A DNA stretch of 64,000 nucleotides from Treponema sp. UBA1747 (lineage in GTDB: Bacteria > Spirochaetota > Spirochaetia > Treponematales > Treponemataceae). The position numbers were made by a program, and so were the translations under genes. A model generated the notes under the pieces. That model saw nothing but the letters and a program-made list of their open reading frames with translations, was not told the DNA's origin and did not search any database. Within the stretch, counting starts at the first letter, position 1; every line of letters starts with the position of its first letter. Shown piece after piece: positions 37,694-47,023 of this stretch. Location: positions 1,634 through 65,633 of the forward strand of contig DCHR01000013.1 of NCBI GenBank assembly GCA_002315375.1, written 5' to 3'.

Positions 37694-38920
37694 TTAGTTT
37701 TTAAGTACTGCCATCGGGTTTACAGGATTTCCGTTTTTGTAAACCGTAAAGTGCAGGTGTGGTCCTGTTGAATAGCCTGTGTTTCCTACAAGACCGATTC
37801 TGGTACCCTGAGTTACATAAGTACCTTTTGTTGCAATTATTTTTGACATGTGGGCATACAGAGTTTGATAACCGTTTCCGTGGTCAATAATAATGTGTTT
37901 GCCGTAAAGCCAGGTTTCTCCCGAGAAGATAACTTTTCCGCCCATTGAGGAATAAATTGGAGTTCCTGTAGGACATGCAAAATCCTGTCCTTTGTGATAA
38001 CTCTTTTTTCCTGTAATCGGATCCAGTCGTGCACCGAAAGGAGAACTGATGCGGTAACTTGCCTTGATAGGGATAATGAACTGGTCACCCATAGCAAGAT
38101 TCAGAGTCTTCTGGTCAAGCTTTGCTCCAGGAAGGAAAATTACCTGTCCCACCTGAAGAGTTTCATTTGTTAAATCATTTACATCAAGAATTGCATCCTG
38201 AGAAATATTGTTTTTTGATGCAATGGAAGCAAGAGATTCTCCGCTTTTTACTTTATAGGTAATTCCGTCCATAGAAGGAATTTTCAGTTTCTGTCCTGCA
38301 CAGAGAGAACGGACATTTCCGATATCATTTACAGAAATAAGGGTTGAAATGTTTCCCAGTCCGAATTTCTTTGCTATACCGGAAATTGTATCGCCTTTCT
38401 GTACTTTGTAAGTCTGGAAGGAAACCGGCTGAGTGAAAACAATGGCTTTTGTAAAATCAGCGTCTGTAATGTCACCGTCTTCAGAAATGTTTCCGTAGTT
38501 TTCCATGGCAAAATCCGCCATCATTTTATCAAGCCGTGCGATTTCCAGTTCCGGATCTGCCTGAAGGGTAAGTGGAGATGTATGTTTTTCCTGCCAGCTG
38601 GCGAAACAAAGTATTCCTGCCGCAGCACACGAAACCAGAATAAAGGCCAGGATTGTAATAAGCAGAGCCTTGCCGTGCTTTTTGATTGTATTTCCGGTTT
38701 GTGTAATACCGCTTCCCAAAGTGATCAAAAAAGATTTGAAAGAGAATACTTTTGGAAGTTTTATAACCTGTTCTGTCTTTTCAGGAGACTTTTTTGTCAG
38801 CTGGAAAGGTGATTTTCCCTTCGTTTTCTTAGGAAAACTGATCTTTTGCCTCATTTTTACTGAAACAAGAGGAATTCCCCGGGCTTTTGAAGAGTAATTT
38901 GCGTAACTGTATATTTGCAT
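37694..38920 (-). CDS. Membrane-anchored M23 endopeptidase with two LysM domains
   Basis: Cell-wall peptidase or activator. A basic cytoplasmic N-terminus (~residues 1-85) and one membrane segment (LLITILAFILVSCAAAGILC) lead to the periplasmic part. Two LysM repeats bind peptidoglycan: YKVQKGDTISGIAKKFGLG and YKVKSGESLASIASKNNIS. The M23 domain has the zinc ligands in YHKGQDFACPTG (His, Asp) and HLHFTVYKNG (HxH), with HGNGYQTLYAHMSK in between; catalysis therefore looks intact. Length is 408 residues. It diverges from the penicillin-binding protein gene, so wall cutting and synthesis are paired at this locus. Confidence 0.94.
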   Translation of the reverse strand: MQIYSYANYSSKARGIPLVSVKMRQKISFPKKTKGKSPFQLTKKSPEKTEQVIKLPKVFSFKSFLITLGSGITQTGNTIKKHGKALLITILAFILVSCAAAGILCFASWQEKHTSPLTLQADPELEIARLDKMMADFAMENYGNISEDGDITDADFTKAIVFTQPVSFQTYKVQKGDTISGIAKKFGLGNISTLISVNDIGNVRSLCAGQKLKIPSMDGITYKVKSGESLASIASKNNISQDAILDVNDLTNETLQVGQVIFLPGAKLDQKTLNLAMGDQFIIPIKASYRISSPFGARLDPITGKKSYHKGQDFACPTGTPIYSSMGGKVIFSGETWLYGKHIIIDHGNGYQTLYAHMSKIIATKGTYVTQGTRIGLVGNTGYSTGPHLHFTVYKNGNPVNPMAVLKN

Positions 38921-38971
38921 ATTCTGAATATCGGAGGAAAATCCTTTGTGTATTAGAAAAATTCTGAATGC

Positions 38972-39000
38972 TTGAGAAATAGGGTAATAAAGAGTATTAT
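38972..39000 (+). promoter_or_regulatory. Promoter of the penicillin-binding protein gene, leaderless
   Basis: TTGAGA (38972-38977), 17-base spacer, TATTAT (38995-39000), both 5/6 consensus. The GTG start is six bases after the -10, so the mRNA would begin at or beside the start codon. Confidence 0.75.
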
Positions 39001-39006
39001 TAAACT

Positions 39007-40884
39007 GTGGCTGGGGAAAACGATTCTTTTTTTAAACCAATAATATGTAAAATCATTCTCGTTCTGGCAGGATTAGCGGTCCTGGGAATCATTGTCCAGT
39101 TTACACGTCTTGCTTTCATTCCGGTTTCAACCTTCAGCAACCAGGAGTTCGAAAAGGAAAGAGGTTCCATTGTAGACAGAAACGGAGCACCTCTTGCAGT
39201 TCAGACCATGTTCTATGACATCGGGGTGAATCCGGGAAAAATCAAAAACGAAGAAACCTTTGCAGAAAATATGGCCATGGCTCTTGGAATGTCCAAAGAT
39301 ACAGTTCTTTCTATTATACAGAGCCGCAGAAATTCAAACTTTGTTTATTTGAAAAAGAAGGTTGATCAGGGCGTTTACACTGATGTTAAGGCTGTAATTG
39401 ATGATTACGATTACAATTACGTTACGGCTGATAAAGTGGACGGACGAATCTATCCTAACCATTCGCTGGCCGCACATTTAATCGGATATATGGGTTCAGA
39501 AGGAAAGGGTATGAGCGGAATCGAATATTCCCAGCAGGATATCCTTTCTTCCAAACAGAACGGTGACGCATACGAAGCCGGAAAAAATGTTTACCTGACA
39601 ATCGATGCAAATCTGCAGTACAAGCTGGAACAGATTGCCTATGAAACAATGGCTGAGACCCAGTGTGAAAGCATGATGATGATTGCCTGTGAGGCCACAA
39701 GCGGCGAAATCCTTTCTTATATCAGTTTGCCGGAAGTAGATTTGAATGATTACGGCAGCTCAACCCAGGAACAGCAGTTTGATCATATCCGAATGGAAGC
39801 TTATGAACCTGGTTCTGTTTTCAAAATTTTCACAGTTTCCATTCTTTATGACGAAGGCAGAATCAAGCAGGAAGACGGTTTCCTCTGTGACGGAATGTAT
39901 GAATACAAAATTCCTCGCGGCGAAACAATCAGAATTAAATGTCTGGAACACCACGGTTGGATTACAGCAAGAGATGCAATCAGTCTTTCCTGTAACGATG
40001 CTATCGGACAGATTTCTGACAGAATCGGCGAAGATGAATTTATTGCCAGAATCCGGGGCCTGGGCTTTGGACAGAAAACTGGAATTGAACTTTCAGGAGA
40101 AACTCCGGCACTTGTAAAAGATACCAGTTCTTCTATGTGGTCGGCACGTTCAAAACCTACTATTGCAATCGGTCAGGAAATTACAGTTTCTGCTTTGCAG
40201 ATGGTACAGGCAGCAACAGCCCTTGCCAATGGCGGTATACCTGTAAAGCTTTCTGTAATTTCAAAAATTACAAACAAAGACGGAACAATTTATTACGAAC
40301 ATAAACCGGAATACAAGGAAAGGGTTTTCAAAAAATCTACAGCCGATTATGTCCTGAGCTGTATGGAAACAACTTCTCTCCGCGGAAACGGAACCCGTGC
40401 AAATATTTCGGATATTTCAATCGGAACCAAAACCGGTACTGCACAGATGGCAGATAAAAATACCAGAGGCTATTCGGATACCGATTATCTTTCAAGCTGT
40501 ATCGGTGTATTCCCGACAGACAATCCTGAAATCATTCTTTATGTAGTTATTGAAAAAGCAAAGGGTGAAGTTTATGGCGGACGAATTGCAGCTCCTGTCA
40601 TCCAGAAAGCAGCCAATGAAATTCTGGATCACCTGGGAATGAGCCGTGGTGGTGCTGCATCCCTTGAACACAACGGAATGATAACAATTCAGCGCGGAAA
40701 TACAGTTCAGGTCGGTGATGTTGTTCCTGATTTTACAGGACTTAATAAGCGCGAACTTTCTCCGCTTCTGGACAGAACCGATTTGAATATAAACATCAAC
40801 GGAAGCGGATGGGTAACAAGCCAGAATCCTGAACCTGGAACTCCTGTTTCGGAGAACATGACAATTGGACTCTATCTGGAATAA
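39007..40884 (+). CDS. Penicillin-binding protein, class B transpeptidase (FtsI-like) with PASTA domain
   Basis: Septal or elongation peptidoglycan transpeptidase. A membrane anchor near residues 11-33 (ICKIILVLAGLAVLGIIVQF), the PBP dimerisation domain (ERGSIVDRNGAPLA, HLIGYMGSEGKGMSGIEY) and the transpeptidase domain with all three active-site motifs: SVFK near residue 269, SCN near 328, KTGTA near 474. Residues ~555-625 form one PASTA domain (VVPDFTGLNKRELSPLLD), which senses peptidoglycan. GTG at 39007 is the only start upstream of the anchor; no Shine-Dalgarno, but a strong promoter ends six bases before it. The DUF115 gene overlaps its 3' end by 20 bases. Confidence 0.94.
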   Translation: MAGENDSFFKPIICKIILVLAGLAVLGIIVQFTRLAFIPVSTFSNQEFEKERGSIVDRNGAPLAVQTMFYDIGVNPGKIKNEETFAENMAMALGMSKDTVLSIIQSRRNSNFVYLKKKVDQGVYTDVKAVIDDYDYNYVTADKVDGRIYPNHSLAAHLIGYMGSEGKGMSGIEYSQQDILSSKQNGDAYEAGKNVYLTIDANLQYKLEQIAYETMAETQCESMMMIACEATSGEILSYISLPEVDLNDYGSSTQEQQFDHIRMEAYEPGSVFKIFTVSILYDEGRIKQEDGFLCDGMYEYKIPRGETIRIKCLEHHGWITARDAISLSCNDAIGQISDRIGEDEFIARIRGLGFGQKTGIELSGETPALVKDTSSSMWSARSKPTIAIGQEITVSALQMVQAATALANGGIPVKLSVISKITNKDGTIYYEHKPEYKERVFKKSTADYVLSCMETTSLRGNGTRANISDISIGTKTGTAQMADKNTRGYSDTDYLSSCIGVFPTDNPEIILYVVIEKAKGEVYGGRIAAPVIQKAANEILDHLGMSRGGAASLEHNGMITIQRGNTVQVGDVVPDFTGLNKRELSPLLDRTDLNININGSGWVTSQNPEPGTPVSENMTIGLYLE

Positions 40885-42298
40885 AAATATTTCTGCTTTC
40901 CAAAAACGTTTTCCATCTCTCTTCGATTTATACAAAACCCAGATTGATTTTATTTCTTCAAAGAATGATTTGTCAGAAAGCCCGGAACTTTTGTTTCAGG
41001 AATTTTTTTCTTTCTGGAAACTTGAAAAAGCCAGAACCGGTTTCTGGACAGCAAGTGAAAACGGAATATTCCTTCATTCAAAATACAGACCTGAAGGTGC
41101 ACAGTTAAATATAGAAGAATCTTCTTCTGAATCCGATGTTCTTGTGGTTTGCGGATTCGGTCTTGGGTATGAAGTTGTTAATCTCTGTCAGAATAAAAAT
41201 TTTGCAAAGCCTCTTGTTCTGCTTGAACCTGATCCTGCCAGATTTTTTGCAGCCCTCTGCGTCCTGGACTGGACACCTGTTTTTGAAGTGCGGAAACTTG
41301 TTGTTGCTTTATCTTGTCCCATCGATCAGATTATTCCTTTGTGTCAGAACCTGGAACCGGAATCAAAAATAAAATATTTTCTTAATCCTGCTTTTGTAAA
41401 ACACGACGAAGAATATTTTATTACTGTAAAAAAACTTCTGGACCGTAACATCAGCAAGAACCAGATTAATGAAAACACACTGAAAAAATTCGGAAAGCTC
41501 TGGGAACGGAATGCCCGCATGAATTCTTCCTATGCTGCCCGCTGTGACGGTGTGGAAACTTACCGCGGGGCTTATTCAAGTGATGAAAGACCATGGCTCT
41601 TGCTTGCTGCAGGGCCAAGTCTTGAAAAAGTTTTGCCCCGTCTCAAAGAGCTTTCGGAAAAAACAGTTACCATTTGTGTGGACACGGCTTTGCGTGCTGT
41701 TCTGAAAGCCGGCGTGGAACCGGATTTTATAGTTCTTACAGATCCGCAGTTCTGGGCTTACATGCACATTGCCGGACTTAAATCACCATCAAGTACATTG
41801 ATTGCAGATGCAGTAAGTTATCCTTCGGTATTCAGATTTCCATGTAAGAAAGTGATTATAAGTTCCAGTAAGCTTCCAATCAGTAAAGATTTGCTTGCTA
41901 CATTTAAAGGTAAAGGGGAACTTGAAAGCGGCGGGTCAGTTGCAACAGTTGCCTGGAGTTTTGCCGTTATGGCCGGAGCAAAAAAAATCTATACTGCAGG
42001 ACTGGATTTGTCTTTCCCCAAAAAACAGACCCACATAAAGGGAAGTACTTTTGAACAGGCAGTTCACAAAACTTCACTCCGCACAGTCAGCTCAGAAAAG
42101 CGTACCAGCGATGTAATGTTCGGTGCGGATATTTCCAAGGCAAAAGATTATAACGGTAATGAAGTCCTTACCGACAGCCGCATGAAAATGTTTGCCTGGT
42201 GGTTTGAAAGCAAAATCGCCGCCACTCCCGGCGTGGAAACATTTACCCTGTGCCCGGAAAGTATGTGCATTCCGGGAGTTAGAGTGGGGGAGATTTAG
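40865..42298 (+). CDS. DUF115 / MptE-like (motility-associated factor) protein
   Basis: Rossmann-like protein of the DUF115 family (6-hydroxymethylpterin diphosphokinase MptE-like; also Maf glycosyltransferases acting on flagellin). The family core is LLLAAGPSLEKVLPRLKEL, VTICVDTALRAVLKAGVEPD, IVLTDPQFW and AGAKKIYTAGLDLSF. An N-terminal ~160-residue domain includes VLVVCGFGLGYEVVNL. Length is 477 residues. The start is TTG 40865, inside the end of the penicillin-binding protein gene, with GGAG ten bases upstream; coupling is likely. A flagellin-glycosylation role is possible in a spirochaete but not shown by context; a wall-linked role is an alternative. Confidence 0.85.
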   Translation: MDSIWNKNISAFQKRFPSLFDLYKTQIDFISSKNDLSESPELLFQEFFSFWKLEKARTGFWTASENGIFLHSKYRPEGAQLNIEESSSESDVLVVCGFGLGYEVVNLCQNKNFAKPLVLLEPDPARFFAALCVLDWTPVFEVRKLVVALSCPIDQIIPLCQNLEPESKIKYFLNPAFVKHDEEYFITVKKLLDRNISKNQINENTLKKFGKLWERNARMNSSYAARCDGVETYRGAYSSDERPWLLLAAGPSLEKVLPRLKELSEKTVTICVDTALRAVLKAGVEPDFIVLTDPQFWAYMHIAGLKSPSSTLIADAVSYPSVFRFPCKKVIISSSKLPISKDLLATFKGKGELESGGSVATVAWSFAVMAGAKKIYTAGLDLSFPKKQTHIKGSTFEQAVHKTSLRTVSSEKRTSDVMFGADISKAKDYNGNEVLTDSRMKMFAWWFESKIAATPGVETFTLCPESMCIPGVRVGEI

Positions 42299-42301
42299 GG
42301 G

Positions 42302-44440
42302 TTAGTTTACATTAAAGTAGAGAGTGGTTGTAATAAGATCGTTCGTGTTTTCAGGTCTTGCTTCGATAAAAATTTTATAAGTTTTTCCAGATTTAAAGTT
42401 TTCTGAATCCAGAGTCAATTGTATGGTTATACTTGAAGCCCAATCAATAAAAATATGTGTGTCATCTGATATTTCAGAAGCAGTAAGTAATGTACGATTA
42501 TTACTTATATCTTTAAGACTTATTCGCATGAATTCATATTTGAAACTATTTCCTCCAATGACTTTATTATCCAGAACAAATTTTAAGGTAGCATTATTGT
42601 TATAACTAAGCGAAGTATTAGTAGAATCAAAATCTTCATCTTTTATTTTGTTGTTATTAATTTTCATCCTCTGTGTAATTCGTTTTTCAAGGGCCTGTTC
42701 TTGTTCTTCTATAGTACCGTTGCTTTCATTTGGTGCAATAAATTCATATTGAGCCCATAAATCGATATTTTGATAATTGCCATTGCTATTAGAGAAAGGA
42801 TTGTATGGACTTGAATAAATGTTATTTGTATCCGCTAGTTGAGATTCACTTAATAACGGATATTTTCCCCAGCATTTAAAGTATAGAATTCTATCGTTTT
42901 CTAAAATATAAATTTTCTTTCTGTCGTTTTCAGTAGCAAATGAAATTAAGTTTTTGTCTGAATCAGGACCATAGAAAGTATAACTATCTTTTAAGTCACC
43001 GGTGTTTATTTGGGCTAATCCATTTCCTAGTGAAACCTCTTCATTATTTGAACCACCATTAAAATGAAAAGTCACACTGTAAATATTTAATGGAGATGAG
43101 TTAGAATAAGAAATCCATTCGGATCTGTTTGAGTTATTAACAGCACAAATTTCCGCCTTGATTCTTCGTCCTAATGGTATTCTTGCAACAAGAAGTCCTA
43201 TATTTTTCTGTTTCTCCTCTTCAGTATTGGCTTCATCATATTTTCCATCCATATCCTTCAGGTTTCCACTAATGCAAAGGAATTTATTATCAGAAATATT
43301 TGAGTCATAAATTTTAGTAAACGTTGAATCATCTAAATCGGTTAGTTTAATTTCAAATCCTGTTTCTGTATCAGAATTATCTTGCCATGTGAATTTACAT
43401 GTATAGTAGAGACCATCTGCTGATGCAAAATTTTCATCATTTGTTTCAAGTGGAGTAACTGTAAAATTACTTGGCGCTGCAGGAGGTTCTGAAACAAGTT
43501 TTGGAATTTTTACCGTCGTACTTGTTTCTCTTCCAGGGAAAATATTTATCTGGTCAGACCATACCCATTCACGGATAGTGTAATTAATTGTTTCGCTTGT
43601 ACCCGGGTCAGTGTAAGAAACTTCTTCATAAAATGAAACAATGAATTCATAGGAACCCGGGTTTATCTCCAGGTTTTTTGAACTGTCTGCTGTGTCTTTA
43701 GGTGCGAATGAGTATTTGTCAGTTGAGCCATCATTTGTAAATGTGAAGATTTCTTCTGCAACAATTCTTTCCGCGCCGGTTTTATTGTATCTGTAAATCC
43801 CGGCTTTAACTTTTATGTTCTCAAGGTTATCACCTGTTACCCCGATATGGTCGGAAACTGTCCAGCCAGAAAGCGCAATATCAACAGTTGCGGTTCCTTT
43901 TGTAGAAAGTCCGTCAGGAGCAAGAATGAAATTTACAGGAGAACTGTCATTTGTATAATCACAAACAGTACTGCCCCAGAGAAGTGCGTTCTGTTTGATT
44001 TTTGTAAGGTTTGAAAGGTCAAGGCCAGGCTCATCTTTTACGGCAACCAGAGTCAGAACCCAGATTCCCCTTGGAATATCCATAGAGAATTCTCCGGTTG
44101 TATCTGAAATCTGGTTGATTTTTGAAGGTCCGATTCCAATGTTCTGCATATCGGAACTTTTTTGTCCGTAAAGATAGAAAGCATAATTCTGACTTGCCAT
44201 TACTGGATTTATGGAACGGGCTGAAGGTGACGATTCTGATATCAGCTCATCTGAAGTAACTTTATTGTAATTCAAAATAGTGGCTCTGAGTCTTACAAAA
44301 CCTGAACCTAAAACTGTGCTACTGTCACTGACCCAGATGTTATCGGTTAAAAATCCGGAACATGCAGAACAGAAAATAAGGCTGCAAAGTAAGAGAGAGG
44401 TTGTAAATGAACGTAATAAAATTTTCTTCAGTTTATTCAT
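42302..44440 (-). CDS. Lipoprotein with fibronectin III-like region, paralogue of the upstream lipoprotein
   Basis: Exported lipoprotein: signal peptide ending CSLIFCSAC with the lipid-acceptor Cys at about residue 27. The N-terminal half matches the 817-residue neighbour (ATILNYNKV / ANITNYKEV; NYAFYLYGQ / RYDFYLYGE; GPSKINQ / GPTKIDS). Residues ~320-450 look like a fibronectin III domain (APSNFTVTPLE, DNSDTETGFEIKLTD), then an FHFNGGSNNEEV segment. The second half of the gene is visibly richer in A+T and Asn codons than its neighbours. Last gene of the envelope operon, 52 bases and one hairpin after its paralogue; converges on the DUF115 gene with 3 bases between. Confidence 0.85.
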   Translation of the reverse strand: MNKLKKILLRSFTTSLLLCSLIFCSACSGFLTDNIWVSDSSTVLGSGFVRLRATILNYNKVTSDELISESSPSARSINPVMASQNYAFYLYGQKSSDMQNIGIGPSKINQISDTTGEFSMDIPRGIWVLTLVAVKDEPGLDLSNLTKIKQNALLWGSTVCDYTNDSSPVNFILAPDGLSTKGTATVDIALSGWTVSDHIGVTGDNLENIKVKAGIYRYNKTGAERIVAEEIFTFTNDGSTDKYSFAPKDTADSSKNLEINPGSYEFIVSFYEEVSYTDPGTSETINYTIREWVWSDQINIFPGRETSTTVKIPKLVSEPPAAPSNFTVTPLETNDENFASADGLYYTCKFTWQDNSDTETGFEIKLTDLDDSTFTKIYDSNISDNKFLCISGNLKDMDGKYDEANTEEEKQKNIGLLVARIPLGRRIKAEICAVNNSNRSEWISYSNSSPLNIYSVTFHFNGGSNNEEVSLGNGLAQINTGDLKDSYTFYGPDSDKNLISFATENDRKKIYILENDRILYFKCWGKYPLLSESQLADTNNIYSSPYNPFSNSNGNYQNIDLWAQYEFIAPNESNGTIEEQEQALEKRITQRMKINNNKIKDEDFDSTNTSLSYNNNATLKFVLDNKVIGGNSFKYEFMRISLKDISNNRTLLTASEISDDTHIFIDWASSITIQLTLDSENFKSGKTYKIFIEARPENTNDLITTTLYFNVN

Positions 44441-44457
44441 AAATCGTTATAAAAGTA

Positions 44458-44477
44458 CCTGCCGGTTTCCCGGCAGG
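44458..44477 (-). terminator. Intercistronic hairpin between the paralogous lipoprotein genes
   Basis: CCTGCCGG (44458-44465) and CCGGCAGG (44470-44477) with a four-base loop. On the minus strand it is followed by TACTTTTATA, only weakly T-rich, so it is likely a partial terminator or 3'-end stabiliser lowering expression of the downstream paralogue. Confidence 0.65.
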
Positions 44478-44492
44478 GTAGTGGTTATATCA

Positions 44493-46946
44493 TTACTGTA
44501 CAATCAATACGAGAGTGATTGTGTCTGTAAGATCTGAATATGGAAGTCCTGCTTCAATTTCAATCAGGTAACGGCTTCCGGATGTACAGCTACCAACATA
44601 AGAAACAAGAGTGTTATTAGCTGCTGTGCTTACATTGTCCAGTTTTGTTGTAGAAATAATAGTTGCGTTTCCGTCAGCAGTTTTTACTGTTGCCTTGATG
44701 TAGTCAAATTCTTTTCCAACTTCACAGGCTGGCAGTGTCCATCTGATGTAGTTACCATCACTTGGGTCGTATTCCAGAGAGTAATCATTTGTGAGGTTAG
44801 CAGCGGTTGTCCATGTAGAAGCATTGTCACCAACTTGATACTGAAGGTTTGCAACATCAAGCTTAACGTCTGTTACGAAGCTCCAGTTCAGTTTTTTTGA
44901 ATACTGTGCATAAAGTTCTAGGTTCTCATAACCGTAGTAAGAGTCCAGTGTTGTAAGGCTTTCAACTACAGAATCAATGTCATCAAGACCACCAAGGAAT
45001 TTCCAGTCAGTTACCGTTGCTGGATCACCAATAGCAGTACCTGTTGCTTTACTGTAATAGTATTTTGTTGTAGTAACCACTGTTCCGTTTTCCTTTTCCT
45101 GGACAATTACTTCTTTCATGCCTTCATTATAGCCTTTGGTTGTGTATGCAGCAGGGATTGCCTTGTCTGTTGCAGAACGGTTTACAACATCAGCTGCCGG
45201 AGTGCTTACAGGTGCTGCAATCACAGTTGAACCGTCTGTATCAAGCTTTGTCCAGCCCGTAACGTAAACACCACCTTTATTAAGTCCGCTTGCACTGCGA
45301 TCATCGTATGCATCCCAGTATTCAACACCTTTTGCATCTACAGGACCAAATACTTCATGATAAGTACCTTTGATAGAGCCTGCTTCACCACTATTCAAAT
45401 AATATTTGATAGAGTAGTTGTTGATTGTTTTTCCGGCAAAGAGTTTATAGCCAGAAGCTTCTGTGAATCCTGTCAGTGAAACATATGTCCATGCAGATTC
45501 TCCCGAAGGGTTTACTGAACGGATACGTGCTGTATATTCTTTTCCCAATGGAAGGAAGAGAGTAATTGATTCACTGTTGGCATTAAGGGAACCTGTTACA
45601 TACATAGAAGTGTCTCTTACAACGTTCATGTCATAAGAAGACCAGGCATTTGCACCAGTAACTGTAGCATCACCAATTGCATCATTTGTATTGGTTCCTG
45701 AAAGCTTAACAAAACTAACTTCCTTATTAGCTTCATCCCAGAATACAGGGTTTGCATCAGTAGGGGCTACCTGACCGTTAGCCATATTCAGTGTGAAGGC
45801 AGCATCTTTTTTTCCTGCAACCCCAGAGATTTCTGCAATCTGAAGTTCGAAGTTTGTTTCATTAAGGATTTCATTACTATCAGCATCATATTTATCCCAG
45901 TCAAATTTTACCTGATAACTCTGCGAGTCCTTTGCATAAGTATTTGACTGAGTCTGCTTATTTTCAGGAGTATAAGGATCATCAACAGCAACTTTTACTG
46001 AAGCATGGAGATAACTAGGAGCTCCCGGAATGGCATTGAACAAATGAGGAATAGAAATATTTTCATCTGTAACATCAAAAGGGAATACCATAAGGTCCTG
46101 AGAGTAAGAGAAAATAACTTTTCCGTTCAGAATGAAATCCAGAACAAAGTTATAGATTCCAGGGGCTACCTCTTGCCCTTTTGCAGTGTAGTTGATGTAT
46201 TCTTCATCATCAGTTGTTTCTGGTGTACCTTTGCCATCAACTGCAATTGTCAAAGGTGTTGAAGCATCCTCTGTAGAAGCTACAGTAGCTGATACTTCTG
46301 CACCTGTTGTGATGTTTGCAAGGTATGCTTTGATTTCCAGGTTTTCGAATTTTTTACCTGTACCCATTTCATCCTTCAGTGTCCATCCTTTGAGATAGAT
46401 ATTGAAATTAACAGTACCAGTGTGAGAAAGACCTTCAGGACTCAGTTTGAAGTCTACATTAACATCATTCTTTTTTGTAAGGTCGACGTAGTCTTTTGCA
46501 AGGAGCATTGAAGTTCCTGCAAAGTCTGCAGAATCAGGTGCAGTTGTACCTGTTTCTACAACAGCAAGAACAAGGTTCCACTGTCCGTATTCCATTTCAA
46601 AGTCGAAGGTTCCGTTTCCGCCAGCGATGTTGGCAGAATCGATTTTGGTTGGTCCCCAGTGGTTGGTTCCCATTTCACCGTAAAGGTAGAAATCATATCT
46701 TGAGGCACTTACAGTTGGTGTAATTGTACGGGCTGCTGATGCCTGTCTCTGCTGAACATCATTTTTGTTTGCAGAATCGAGGATAACCTCTTTATAGTTT
46801 GTAATATTGGCATGCATAACTGCAGTTCCGTAGTATTTTACGGAATTGTCAGAAACCTGACCGTTAAACACACCGTTACAACCTGTTACTGATGCAGCCA
46901 GAAGCATTGCGGCTAACGCTGCAAATAATTTGTTGTGTCTAGTCAT
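44493..46946 (-). CDS. Large lipoprotein, 817 residues
   Basis: Exported lipoprotein with a signal peptide ending AASVTGC (Cys at residue ~23). The N-terminal ~230 residues are strand-rich and paralogous to the next gene (TAVMHANITNYKEV; FDFEMEYGQWNLVLAVVETG). A fibronectin III-like region begins near residue 315 (IPGAPSYLHASVKVAV) and includes FDWDKYDADSNE and PLGKEYTARIRSVNPSGESAW, then an extended Thr/Asp-rich tail (YYLNSGEAGSIKG; YAQYSKKLNWSFV). Such lipoproteins probably act at the cell surface or in the periplasm in carbohydrate or adhesive contacts; function unknown. GGAGAG precedes the ATG. Confidence 0.85.
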   Translation of the reverse strand: MTRHNKLFAALAAMLLAASVTGCNGVFNGQVSDNSVKYYGTAVMHANITNYKEVILDSANKNDVQQRQASAARTITPTVSASRYDFYLYGEMGTNHWGPTKIDSANIAGGNGTFDFEMEYGQWNLVLAVVETGTTAPDSADFAGTSMLLAKDYVDLTKKNDVNVDFKLSPEGLSHTGTVNFNIYLKGWTLKDEMGTGKKFENLEIKAYLANITTGAEVSATVASTEDASTPLTIAVDGKGTPETTDDEEYINYTAKGQEVAPGIYNFVLDFILNGKVIFSYSQDLMVFPFDVTDENISIPHLFNAIPGAPSYLHASVKVAVDDPYTPENKQTQSNTYAKDSQSYQVKFDWDKYDADSNEILNETNFELQIAEISGVAGKKDAAFTLNMANGQVAPTDANPVFWDEANKEVSFVKLSGTNTNDAIGDATVTGANAWSSYDMNVVRDTSMYVTGSLNANSESITLFLPLGKEYTARIRSVNPSGESAWTYVSLTGFTEASGYKLFAGKTINNYSIKYYLNSGEAGSIKGTYHEVFGPVDAKGVEYWDAYDDRSASGLNKGGVYVTGWTKLDTDGSTVIAAPVSTPAADVVNRSATDKAIPAAYTTKGYNEGMKEVIVQEKENGTVVTTTKYYYSKATGTAIGDPATVTDWKFLGGLDDIDSVVESLTTLDSYYGYENLELYAQYSKKLNWSFVTDVKLDVANLQYQVGDNASTWTTAANLTNDYSLEYDPSDGNYIRWTLPACEVGKEFDYIKATVKTADGNATIISTTKLDNVSTAANNTLVSYVGSCTSGSRYLIEIEAGLPYSDLTDTITLVLIVQ

Positions 46947-46975
46947 AGACTCTCCATTTTGTAGAAGTTTAGTAC

Positions 46976-46992
46976 ATGGTACAACGTACCAT
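46976..46992 (-). terminator. Intercistronic hairpin before the 817-residue lipoprotein gene
   Basis: ATGGTAC (46976-46982) and GTACCAT (46986-46992), three-base loop, between the small lipoprotein gene and its downstream neighbour. No T-run follows on the minus strand, so mRNA processing or stability is more likely than termination. Confidence 0.5.
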
Positions 46993-47023
46993 TTTGTTTA
47001 TTATTTAAGATTTCCTCCTTGAC

